11,541 nucleotides of DNA from Dehalococcoidia bacterium (GTDB taxonomy: Bacteria; Chloroflexota; Dehalococcoidia; JAENJB01), in assembly GCA_030690705.1 (NCBI GenBank), contig JAUYGE010000060.1, positions 1 through 11,541 on the forward strand, written 5' to 3'. Position numbers and translations under genes: made by a program. Under the pieces are notes generated by a model that ran no database searches, was not told where the DNA came from, and saw only the letters and a program-made list of their open reading frames with translations. This document shows, piece after piece, positions 6,544 to 11,541 of the stretch (its first letter is position 1; every line of letters begins with the position of its first letter).

Positions 6544-7206
6544 TCACTTGCCGGCGCGCCGGATCGCCGGCACGTCGATGATACGAATCTTGCCGCCATC
6601 CGGCGGATTTTCCACGGCGTGAACCAACGCGCTTGCCATCTGATCGATCGTCACGAAACCCAGCCGCTCGCCGCTTTCCCGCGTCGAAGGAAAACACTCC
6701 GCGATTTTGTAAAACGGCAGCAGCACTATCGGCCAGCGATGGCCGGGGCCGAGGACATACCAGGGCCGGAGAACCGTCGCCGTGAGGCCAGCCTCTTTGA
6801 TCATCGTTTCGCCAAGCCCACGAACCCAAAGATAAGCGCGCATAACCAGCGCCGGCTGCGCCACGCTCACATACACGAGATGGCCGATGCCCACGCGTCG
6901 CGCCGCATTCACCGTTGCGCGAATCGAAGCGAGATCGATCTCTTCAAACTGTTTTGCCTTGGCGGGACTGGGATGGGGCGTGCCGACCAGGTGGACGACG
7001 GTGTCGTCCGGCCGAAGAGCGGCGGCAACCGAATCAGCATCGAGAGCATCGCCGACCACCGCTTGCGCTCCCGCAGGGACGCGCGCCAGTGAAGTTTCCC
7101 GCGCCAGCGCGCGCACCCGATGCCCGCGCGCAAGCAGCGCGGGAATCAAATGGCGTCCGACGTAACCGGTGCCACCGGTAACAAGTAGGTCAATAGCCTT
7201 CGACAT
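6544..7206 (-). CDS. NAD(P)-binding epimerase-like protein (atypical SDR, NDUFA9/NmrA-like)
   Basis: A 220-aa Rossmann-fold protein of the extended/atypical short-chain dehydrogenase group. The dinucleotide-binding motif is TGGTGYVGRHL at residues 10-20, followed by acidic/strand segments (VVGDALDADSV, DTVVHLVGTPH) and the strand HLVYVSV before the active-site helix. The classic YxxxK is changed to Y125-L-W-V-R129, and LRPWYVLGPGH follows. Such proteins related to the complex I assembly/NDUFA9 group often bind NAD(P) without known catalysis. ATG at 7206 has a GAGGG close upstream. It lies within the leftward cluster, after the GMC remnant and before the cupin. Confidence 0.82.
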   Translation of the reverse strand: MSKAIDLLVTGGTGYVGRHLIPALLARGHRVRALARETSLARVPAGAQAVVGDALDADSVAAALRPDDTVVHLVGTPHPSPAKAKQFEEIDLASIRATVNAARRVGIGHLVYVSVAQPALVMRAYLWVRGLGETMIKEAGLTATVLRPWYVLGPGHRWPIVLLPFYKIAECFPSTRESGERLGFVTIDQMASALVHAVENPPDGGKIRIIDVPAIRRAGK

Positions 7207-7212
7207 CGGCCC

Positions 7213-7449
7213 TCACTGGCCCGGATGACTTTCCGCGGAACGAGCTCCGAAACGGTTATCTGTCTTAGCGCTCTTTGCGTCTTTGCGCGAGATTGACCAC
7301 CGAGTTTTTCGCATCCGCGCCCATGCGCGTCCCGCCGGCCCTCGCTCGAACCCAACGACTTTCAGCCCCGCCGAAGCGAGATCCTTGGCGAAGATCCCGC
7401 CCAGAGCTCCGACTCCAACCAGACATACGTCGGCAATCGGTTGTTCCAA
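7213..7449 (-). pseudogene. GMC-type FAD oxidoreductase, N-terminal remnant
   Basis: The reading frame EQPIADVCLVGVGALGGI and then LASAGLKVVGFERGP is the N-terminal FAD-binding beta-alpha-beta of glucose-methanol-choline (GMC)-type oxidoreductases, whose full length is about 500 aa. Homology ends after ERGP. The rest of the frame is low-complexity basic sequence crossing a common intergenic repeat (7271-7291) and stops at 7213. A TTG at 7449, with AAGGA nine bases upstream, fits the family start. It begins 13 bases after the LOG stop on the same strand, so the intact gene was probably part of this operon and almost all of it has been deleted. A 78-aa product may still be made but could not be an enzyme. 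Confidence 0.72.
7271..7291 (-). repeat. CGCAAAGA-type dispersed repeat
   Basis: On the minus strand this reads as two close copies of GCAAAGA with CGC spacers (CGCAAAGACGCAAAGAG). I remember this 9-bp-unit sequence (translated RKDAKTQR or KDAKSAK) as a common intergenic repeat in many environmental bacteria. It lies at the broken end of the GMC gene. Only two units are present. Confidence 0.5.
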
Positions 7450-7462
7450 AATAACATTTCCT

Positions 7463-8056
7463 TCAGGTCCGGCTCCGCTCAAAGCGCTTCGCGCCATTGG
7501 CCGTGATGATGGGCTCGAAGCGGTCAAGCAGCCGGCTGGGTTCTTCCTCAACGATCAGCAACGCGCGGTGTTTGGGCTTGAGAAATTCCTGGTCCACGGC
7601 GTGATTCATGAAGCGAATGAGATGGTCGTAGTATTCGCCGATATTCAAGAGGCCGCAAGGCTTGTTGTGCAGGCCCAATTGCGCCCAGCTCAGCACTTCG
7701 AAAAATTCTTCCATAGTGCCGATCCCGCCGGGCATGGCGATGAAGCCGTCTGACAAGTCGGCCATCACGGCTTTGCGCTCGTGCATCGACTGCACGACCC
7801 GCAGCTCTGAGAGACCGCGATGCGCGACTTCCTGGCTCACGAGCGCATCCGGGATCACGCCCGTCACATGGCCGCCGCGCTCGAGCACGGCGTCGGCAAT
7901 CACACCCATCAGCCCGACGTTGCCGCCGCCATAGACCAGACCGTAGCCGCGCTCGACGAGTTGCCGCGCGGCCTGGCGCGCCGCCGCGCGATACTCGGAA
8001 CGCTTTCCCGTTTTCGATCCGGTGAAGACGCAAATTCGTCCGTTCAAATTGCTCAT
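7463..8056 (-). CDS. LOG-family protein (cytokinin riboside 5'-monophosphate phosphoribohydrolase-like)
   Basis: A 197-aa Rossmann-fold protein of the TIGR00730/LOG family, enzymes that split nucleoside 5'-monophosphates into base and ribose 5-phosphate. Signature motifs are GGGNVGLMG (residues 43-51) and PGGIGTMEE (109-117), with the conserved HERK (92-95) before it. N-terminal RICVFTGS is the first strand. In bacteria the role is mostly nucleotide housekeeping rather than hormone synthesis. The ATG at 8056 has AGGAGAG nine bases upstream and starts the family homology, so it is preferred over the open frame extending to 8086. First gene of the leftward cluster; it faces away from the integron-integrase remnant. 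Confidence 0.9.
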   Translation of the reverse strand: MSNLNGRICVFTGSKTGKRSEYRAAARQAARQLVERGYGLVYGGGNVGLMGVIADAVLERGGHVTGVIPDALVSQEVAHRGLSELRVVQSMHERKAVMADLSDGFIAMPGGIGTMEEFFEVLSWAQLGLHNKPCGLLNIGEYYDHLIRFMNHAVDQEFLKPKHRALLIVEEEPSRLLDRFEPIITANGAKRFERSRT

Positions 8057-8145
8057 AGAATGGAACTCTCCTCTAAATCTCCTCATCCTCCTGCTTCGCT
8101 ACAGAGCCGATTGTAAATGGAAGAATTGCGTTCGTCTATGGTCTG

Positions 8146-8477
8146 ATATCGACTCAGGGCGAGTTGTGTTGCCCAACGCGCTGGATCGGAAATATCCCAA
8201 TGCTGGTCAAGAGTGGAGATGGCAATGGTTTTTTCCGGCGACGAGATACTACAAAGCCGTGCGAGAGGCTGCTCGCAACGCGGGGATAGCAAAGCCGGCG
8301 ACATGTCATTCATTACGCCACTTTTTCTCCACGCATCTGCTGGAAGATGGATACGATATCCGGACCGTACGGGAGTTGCTGGGGCACCGCGATGTCAGCA
8401 CGACGATATACACGCATGTTTTGAATCGCGGCGGCCGAGGCGTTCAAAGTCCAGCGGACCGGCTACTGAGAATTTGA
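8146..8477 (+). pseudogene. Integron integrase (IntI-type tyrosine recombinase), C-terminal remnant
   Basis: The frame encodes [31 protein letters not shown], then [60 protein letters not shown] and [11 protein letters not shown]. These are the C-terminal blocks of integron integrases, more specific than general phage integrases. The first box with catalytic Arg is missing. About 20 residues that normally follow FFPATRYY, including the integron-specific RRHH-type helix, are deleted, and one residue is lost between STT and IYTHV, moving the catalytic Tyr relative to the GH motif. The fragment is therefore almost surely inactive. It points towards the cassettes, opposite to class 1 integrons. 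The start of homology near 8146 is approximate. Confidence 0.85.
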
Positions 8478-8639
8478 AAACGCAATGTTGCCTCGGGGTT
8501 AGACTGCGGGCCAATAGTGGGATAGGTCGCCAACCCGGGAGCAATGGCCAGAAAACGTGGCTTGACTTTCGAGTCGCAAGTGAGCGATACAGTTCACCAA
8601 GTAATCTTGCAAGTCGCGTAGAGATGTTTGGGATAAGCG

Positions 8640-8682
8640 GCCAGCACCGGCGCGGCCTAAACAGCTCACTTTATAGTTAGAT
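8640..8682 (+). other. Possible attI recombination site
   Basis: The first cassette junction is GTTAGAT (8676-8682), preceded by GCCTAAAC (8654-8661) in inverted orientation. A paired CCTAAAAC/GTTAGGC arrangement also ends the class 1 attI site as I remember it, though with closer spacing. There is no attC-like stem here, so the site next to the integrase remnant is more likely attI than a preceding attC. The left limit is arbitrary. Another GTTRRRY match, GTTAGAC, occurs at 8498-8504, and I see nothing else defined in 8478-8675. Confidence 0.4.
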
Positions 8683-9338
8683 TTCAGGATCACCAGTGAG
8701 CCGTACGACGATTCCCGTCCACACACGTCAGCTCGTGCTACTCGAGGCTGGCTATAAGTGTGCGAATCCGACGTGTCGACATGTCATCACGTTAGAGTTG
8801 CATCACATCGTCTGGGTCAAGGATGATGGTGACAATGATCCGAATAACCTGCTGGCGCTTTGCCCGAATTGCCATTCGCTACACACGCATGACCATATTC
8901 CGGAGCAAGCGATCCGCACTTGGAAAAGTCTTCTTTTGGCATTAAACAGTACCAATCACGCCACCGCGGATCTGTTACTAATACTTTCCGTCGAAGAGCA
9001 ACGTATCGAAGCTGCGTCCGACGCAACGAACATTCCGCCTCCGTTTCGCTTCACAGGCGACGGGTTGCCTGCGCTGTCTGGATTGATTTCTTCCGGCTTG
9101 ATAGAAATATCTAAGCGCTACTCCGGCGCAAATGCGTGGGGTGGGTCCATGCCGTCGTTTGAGGTACGGCTTACAGCCAAGGGCAAGAATCTCGTCTCCG
9201 CTTGGCGTGCGAGCAGCGGAGATCTCGGCGCGATATTGGGAATGCAGTCGTAATGAAATCTAACTTTGGGTCGAACGGACGGGCCGTAAGCGAAGTGGCA
9301 ACATCAAACGCCATCGCGGCCCGCCGTTCACCAAAACG
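8677..9338 (+). mobile_element. Integron gene cassette 1 (HNH protein)
   Basis: A 662-bp cassette: TTAGAT at the left end, a single gene starting 20 bases in, and a complete attC at the right end. The cassette's first bases (GTTAGAT with the shared G) are the exact complement of the R'' site ATCTAAC of its own attC, which is the internal consistency expected when a circular cassette is inserted at G/TT. It has the same orientation as cassette 2. Confidence 0.85.
8696..9253 (+). CDS. HNH endonuclease-domain protein, cassette-encoded
   Basis: A 185-aa protein with an N-terminal HNH nuclease fold: C22-x4-C27, LELHHIVW (H36-H37), DPNNLLALC (N51), and C56-P-N-C59-H60, so two zinc-binding Cys pairs around the betabeta-alpha-metal site. 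Residues about 75-185 form a second part that I do not recognise: LLLILSVEEQRIEAASD, then LIEISKRYSGAN and FEVRLTAKGKNLVSAW, the latter resembling the wing of a winged-helix domain. Start is GTG at 8696 with AGGA six bases upstream. It ends 4 bases before the attC. The target (DNA of phage, plasmid or self) cannot be told; a defence role is possible, as cassettes often carry such genes. Confidence 0.8.
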   Translation: MSRTTIPVHTRQLVLLEAGYKCANPTCRHVITLELHHIVWVKDDGDNDPNNLLALCPNCHSLHTHDHIPEQAIRTWKSLLLALNSTNHATADLLLILSVEEQRIEAASDATNIPPPFRFTGDGLPALSGLISSGLIEISKRYSGANAWGGSMPSFEVRLTAKGKNLVSAWRASSGDLGAILGMQS

Positions 9339-9344
9339 TTAGGC
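9258..9344 (+). repeat. attC site (59-base element) of cassette 1
   Basis: R'' ATCTAAC (9258-9264) and R' GTTAGGC (9338-9344) bound an 87-bp imperfect palindrome. The inner arms GAACGGACGGGCCG (9273-9286) and CGGCCCGCCGTTC (9317-9329) pair fully except for one unpaired A, an extrahelical base as expected for the L''/L' region. The loop of about 30 bases is variable. Recombination is expected between G9338 and T9339. Confidence 0.88.
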
Positions 9345-9385
9345 CGCTAGAGCCTCGATAAATCCAGCGCCAAGTTGGAGGCAAG

Positions 9386-10510
9386 ATGACCATCAACGAT
9401 CTCGACAAACTGGCAGCGCTCATCAAGCAGGAGCGCAACGCGTTGCTCTCGCACTGGCGGCAACAGGTGAGGCAACTCCCCTCAGCACAGCATCTTGACA
9501 CCCCGACGCTCAACGATCACATTCCTGGACTCCTTGATGAATTGGCTACTGCACTCGAATCAAGGTCAGACGAGACGATCCCAGAAGCGCTCAGCGAAGG
9601 CAGCCCGCCAGCCCGTGGGGGGTTACAGCGTGTCCAAGACGGATTTGACATTGAAGAAGTCGTTGCGGAGTATAACATCCTGCGCGGCTGTATCCACGAT
9701 CTCGCCGATACCAACGGTTTGAGCCTGCAAGGGAAGCCTTTCCACATTATGAACCGGGTCTTAGACGGTGCGATCGGATTGGCCGTGCAGACATATGCCA
9801 CTCAGCGAGCGCTGGAAGTGCAGCAGCGCCGGGAAGAGTATCTCGCCTTTGTGGCGCACGATCTCCGAACTCCACTGAGTGCCATTTCCCTGGCTACAAC
9901 AGTCCTGGAGCTGACACTCCCGCAGCGAAGCGCCAGCGCCGAAACTACCCAGATGTTGAAAACCTTGCGCCGCAACGTGCAGCATCTCGGAGAGCTGGTC
10001 GGCAAGGTGATTGAGGAAAACACTAATCTCCAAACAGAAATCGGCATCAAATTGGAGCGCCGCGCGTTTGATTTGTGGCCGCTCGTCGAGGCTCTCATTC
10101 ACGATTTCCATCCAGCAGCAGGGACCGCCAGCACCCAGCTGATCAACAAGGTGCCCGACGACTTAGTCGTCTATGCAGATGCCAGTTTGTTGAGGCGGAT
10201 CTTTCAGAACTTGATTGCCAACGCAATTACGTACACGTCACGTGGAGAGGTTATCATAGGGGCACGGGAACTCGGCGCGGAAGGTGCCGTTGAGTGCTGG
10301 GTCAGCGACAACGGTGCGGGAATCCCGGAGGAGCGTCTTGAAAACGTGTTCGACCAATTAGAGACTGATCCTCAGAAGGAAGGTGGGTTGGGCTTGGGTC
10401 TCGCTATCGTCAAGACGTTTGTTGAGGCTCACGACGGGAAGGTGACCGTCGAAAGCAAGGAAGGTCTCGGCTCAACGTTCCGGTTAACGCTACCGGCAAG
10501 GCCAAGGTAA
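9386..10510 (+). CDS. Soluble sensor histidine kinase, cassette-encoded
   Basis: A 374-aa cytoplasmic histidine kinase without membrane segments. Residues 1-140 are helical and resemble the RsbRD N-terminal sensor domain (IKQERNALLSHWRQQVRQL and VVAEYNILR). Then comes HisKA with the H-box FVAHDLRTPLSA (phospho-acceptor H158), and the ATPase domain with N-box NLIANAITYT (N275), G1 DNGAGIP (308-314) and G2 GGLGLGLAIV (333-342). It ends at the usual GSTFRLTLP. All catalytic residues are kept. ATG at 9386 has TTGGAGG four bases upstream. No response regulator is nearby, so the partner must be elsewhere or on another cassette. It is transcribed in the cassette direction, so expression would normally need an upstream promoter. 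Confidence 0.9.
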   Translation: MTINDLDKLAALIKQERNALLSHWRQQVRQLPSAQHLDTPTLNDHIPGLLDELATALESRSDETIPEALSEGSPPARGGLQRVQDGFDIEEVVAEYNILRGCIHDLADTNGLSLQGKPFHIMNRVLDGAIGLAVQTYATQRALEVQQRREEYLAFVAHDLRTPLSAISLATTVLELTLPQRSASAETTQMLKTLRRNVQHLGELVGKVIEENTNLQTEIGIKLERRAFDLWPLVEALIHDFHPAAGTASTQLINKVPDDLVVYADASLLRRIFQNLIANAITYTSRGEVIIGARELGAEGAVECWVSDNGAGIPEERLENVFDQLETDPQKEGGLGLGLAIVKTFVEAHDGKVTVESKEGLGSTFRLTLPARPR

Positions 10511-10540
10511 GCAGCACTTCACAGTGGAGGTCCGTAAGCG

Positions 10541-10547
10541 GCCTAAC
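10541..10547 (+). repeat. R'' core site of the disrupted cassette 2 attC
   Basis: GCCTAAC matches RYYYAAC and is the exact complement of the cassette's own left-end GTTAGGC. No matching GTTRRRY partner occurs downstream before the transposase. Confidence 0.72.
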
Positions 10548-10556
10548 CAATAAGTC

Positions 10557-10661
10557 GGGGTCAGGGGGTCAGGGTCAGGGGGGTCAGGGGTCAGTCAGGG
10601 TCAGGGTCAAGTCAGGGTCAGGGTCAGAAGTCAGGGTCAGGAAGTCAGGGTCAGGGTCAGG
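10557..10661 (+). repeat. Degenerate (GTCAGG)n tandem array with G-quadruplex motif
   Basis: About 16 units of TCAGG with 1 to 6 Gs between the TCA triplets, some broken by AAG or AG. Bases 10557-10590 hold five G-runs of 3 to 6 separated each by exactly TCA, a canonical G-quadruplex pattern on the plus strand. The array ends in the palindrome TCAGGCCTGA (10657-10666). Confidence 0.85.
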
Positions 10662-10845
10662 CCTGAGTCTGTACTCTGATGTTGACTTGATGTATTAGCG
10701 ATCATGGCGCGAAAACCGAGAGTCGAATTTGACGGAGCGTTTTAGTCAGGGTCAGGGTCAGGCCTGAGTCTGTACTCTGATGTTGACTTGATGTATTAGC
10801 GATCATGGCGCGAAAAACCAGAGTCGAATTTGACGGGGCGTTTTA
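10644..10845 (+). repeat. 101-bp tandem duplication upstream of RAYT
   Basis: 10644-10744 is repeated at 10745-10845 with only 3 differences, all within the part that encodes the transposase N-terminus. Each copy contains the end of the GTCAGG array, the palindrome TCAGGCCTGA, the leader, an ATG (10704 and 10805) and the first 13 codons. Confidence 0.88.
10704..10745 (+). pseudogene. Duplicated 5' end of the RAYT gene (13 codons)
   Basis: First copy of the transposase start: MARKPRVEFDGAF followed by TAG, where the second copy continues with TAT CAC. The stop codon is made at the duplication junction (TA plus the G of the next repeat unit). Thr5 of the intact protein is Pro here. A minipeptide could be translated, with the same leader as the real gene. 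Confidence 0.75.
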
Positions 10846-11541
10846 TCACGTTATTGTTCGGGGCAATCAGCGCCAAAAGGTCTTTGGCGACGACCGAGAC
10901 CGGTTGGCTTATCTCGAGCGGCTCGAACAGTACCGCGAGCGTTTTGGTTTTTCGGTTTACGCCTACGTTTTGATGGCCAACCACATTCATCTCCTGGTCG
11001 AGACGAAAAGAGTTCCGCTCTCCAAGATCATGCAGGGGATACAGTTCACGTATACTCAAACCTACAACCGTCGCCACCGCACCGTCGGTCATCTTTTTCA
11101 GGGGCGATACAAAGCGATCCTTTGCGATCGCAATGAATACTTGCTCGAGCTAGTGCGTTATATCCACTTAAATCCGGCACGCATGAGAAATCCAATCGAC
11201 CCGTGGAAGTACCGATGGAGTAGCCATCGAGGCTACATGGGAGAGAAAAGCGAGGTTCGAATTGAGACCGAAGCGATGCTGGGGCAGTTCGGAAAAAGCC
11301 GCGGGCACGCGCGGCGGGCCTATGTGCGAGTCATGGAAGAGGGAGTGGGCGCAGGACACGAAGAGAAATATTATCAGGCCACGGATCAGCGATTTCTCGG
11401 CGACGAAGCGTTTGTCGAGACCGTGGCTGCGCGCACGACGGAGAAAGACATTGAGCCCACGGGTCCGAGAGCAAGTTTTGAGCGATTGCTGGAAGCGGTT
11501 ACGAACGAATACGGAGTAACCAAGGAACGGTTGATGGGCAC
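10805..11541 (+). CDS. REP-associated tyrosine transposase (RAYT, IS200-like HUH), 3'-partial
   Basis: At least 245 codons, open to the window end. It is a single-strand HUH/Y1 transposase of the RAYT type. The start MARKTRVEFDGAFYHVIVRGNQRQ is the family's first strand; the metal-binding HUH is NHIHLLVE (H60, H62); the catalytic Tyr is probably Y83 in TYTQTYNRRH; and GHLFQGRYKAILCD then LVRYIHLNPAR complete the core. The long C-terminal part ends with FERLLEAVTNEYGVTKERLMG, resembling the DnaA-C-like DNA-binding helix found at the end of many long RAYTs. The upstream DNA is a duplicated leader and a G-rich array. Its stop lies outside the window. Confidence 0.88.
   Translation, partial: MARKTRVEFDGAFYHVIVRGNQRQKVFGDDRDRLAYLERLEQYRERFGFSVYAYVLMANHIHLLVETKRVPLSKIMQGIQFTYTQTYNRRHRTVGHLFQGRYKAILCDRNEYLLELVRYIHLNPARMRNPIDPWKYRWSSHRGYMGEKSEVRIETEAMLGQFGKSRGHARRAYVRVMEEGVGAGHEEKYYQATDQRFLGDEAFVETVAARTTEKDIEPTGPRASFERLLEAVTNEYGVTKERLMG

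Larger units (their letters stand above)
9339..10560 (+). mobile_element. Integron gene cassette 2 (histidine kinase) with truncated attC
   Basis: Starts with TTAGGC after the shared G9338. Its R'' core site GCCTAAC is present at 10541-10547, the exact complement of GTTAGGC, so the cassette boundaries agree. After R'' only about ten bases of attC-like sequence (CAATAAGTCGG) remain before the G-rich GTCAGG array; no L' or R' is found, so the attC right half is lost and the end coordinate is approximate. Confidence 0.78.

Noticed and set aside
6374..6829. 151-codon minus-strand frame between epimerase and cupin genes
   Set aside because: Overlaps both real genes in a different frame and has no recognisable motif.
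8499..8676. A further small gene cassette between GTTAGAC (8498) and GTTAGAT (8676)
   Set aside because: Its attC would need an R'' of GTCTAAC, which is absent, and there is no stem of attC type or convincing gene.
10557..10661. CRISPR array
   Set aside because: The units are contiguous 6-9 bp repeats with no spacers, so this is a simple tandem repeat.
10796..11092. Minus-strand frame opposite the RAYT gene
   Set aside because: Antisense shadow of the HUH transposase.
11262..11519. Separate + strand gene at the window end
   Set aside because: Shifted-frame shadow within the continuous RAYT frame, which stays open from 10805 to the end.
1..11541. tRNA or rRNA genes
   Set aside because: I saw no cloverleaf with a T-loop GTTCRANNC box or any conserved rRNA segment; the integron and IS do not adjoin a tRNA.

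Overview
The window looks like a GC-rich chromosomal segment from an uncultured environmental bacterium. The mix of gene types (oxalate/formate-like MFS porter, LOG protein, integron fragments, REP-associated transposase with a long C-terminus) would fit a soil or sediment lineage such as a deltaproteobacterial-type phylum, but nothing here fixes the taxon. The genes are densely packed, and the region is scarred by mobile-element activity: it holds one complete insertion sequence, one decayed integron with two gene cassettes, one REP-associated transposase (RAYT) with a G-rich repeat array, and several broken genes.

Layout. 2-772: the 3' two thirds of an MFS transporter, interrupted by an in-frame TGA. 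806-2568: a compact restriction-modification pair, a beta-class DNA methyltransferase (+) with an N-terminal winged-helix and a PD-(D/E)XK-type endonuclease (-), whose 3' ends overlap by 19 bp. A perfect 14-bp palindrome lies just before the methyltransferase start. 2655-5020: a GNAT acetyltransferase gene (-) split by a complete 1.84-kb IS (3158-4996) with perfect 20-bp terminal inverted repeats and a target duplication. Removing the IS and one duplication restores a 173-codon reading frame. The IS carries a DDE transposase and a divergent DUF6788-like passenger gene around an AT-rich palindromic promoter. 5193-5639: a small membrane protein.

5625-8056: a leftward cluster, probably one transcription unit in the order LOG-family phosphoribohydrolase, N-terminal remnant of a GMC oxidoreductase, NAD(P)-binding epimerase-like protein, cupin, and pyroglutamyl-peptidase-like protein.

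8146-10560: an integron relic. A C-terminal integron-integrase fragment is followed by a possible attI, then cassette 1 (an HNH protein) with a textbook attC, then cassette 2 (a soluble sensor histidine kinase). The core sites match exactly as the cassette model requires: cassette 1 begins GTTAGAT and its R'' is ATCTAAC; cassette 2 begins GTTAGGC and its R'' is GCCTAAC. The attC of cassette 2 is cut short after R'' by a (GTCAGG)n G-quadruplex-prone array, a 101-bp tandem duplication and a RAYT gene that runs off the window.

The most notable points are the two cassette cargos (an HNH protein and a histidine kinase) beside a decayed integrase, the RAYT/G-rich array lying in an attC, the IS passenger gene without its family's cysteine cluster, and the uncharacterised restriction-modification pair.
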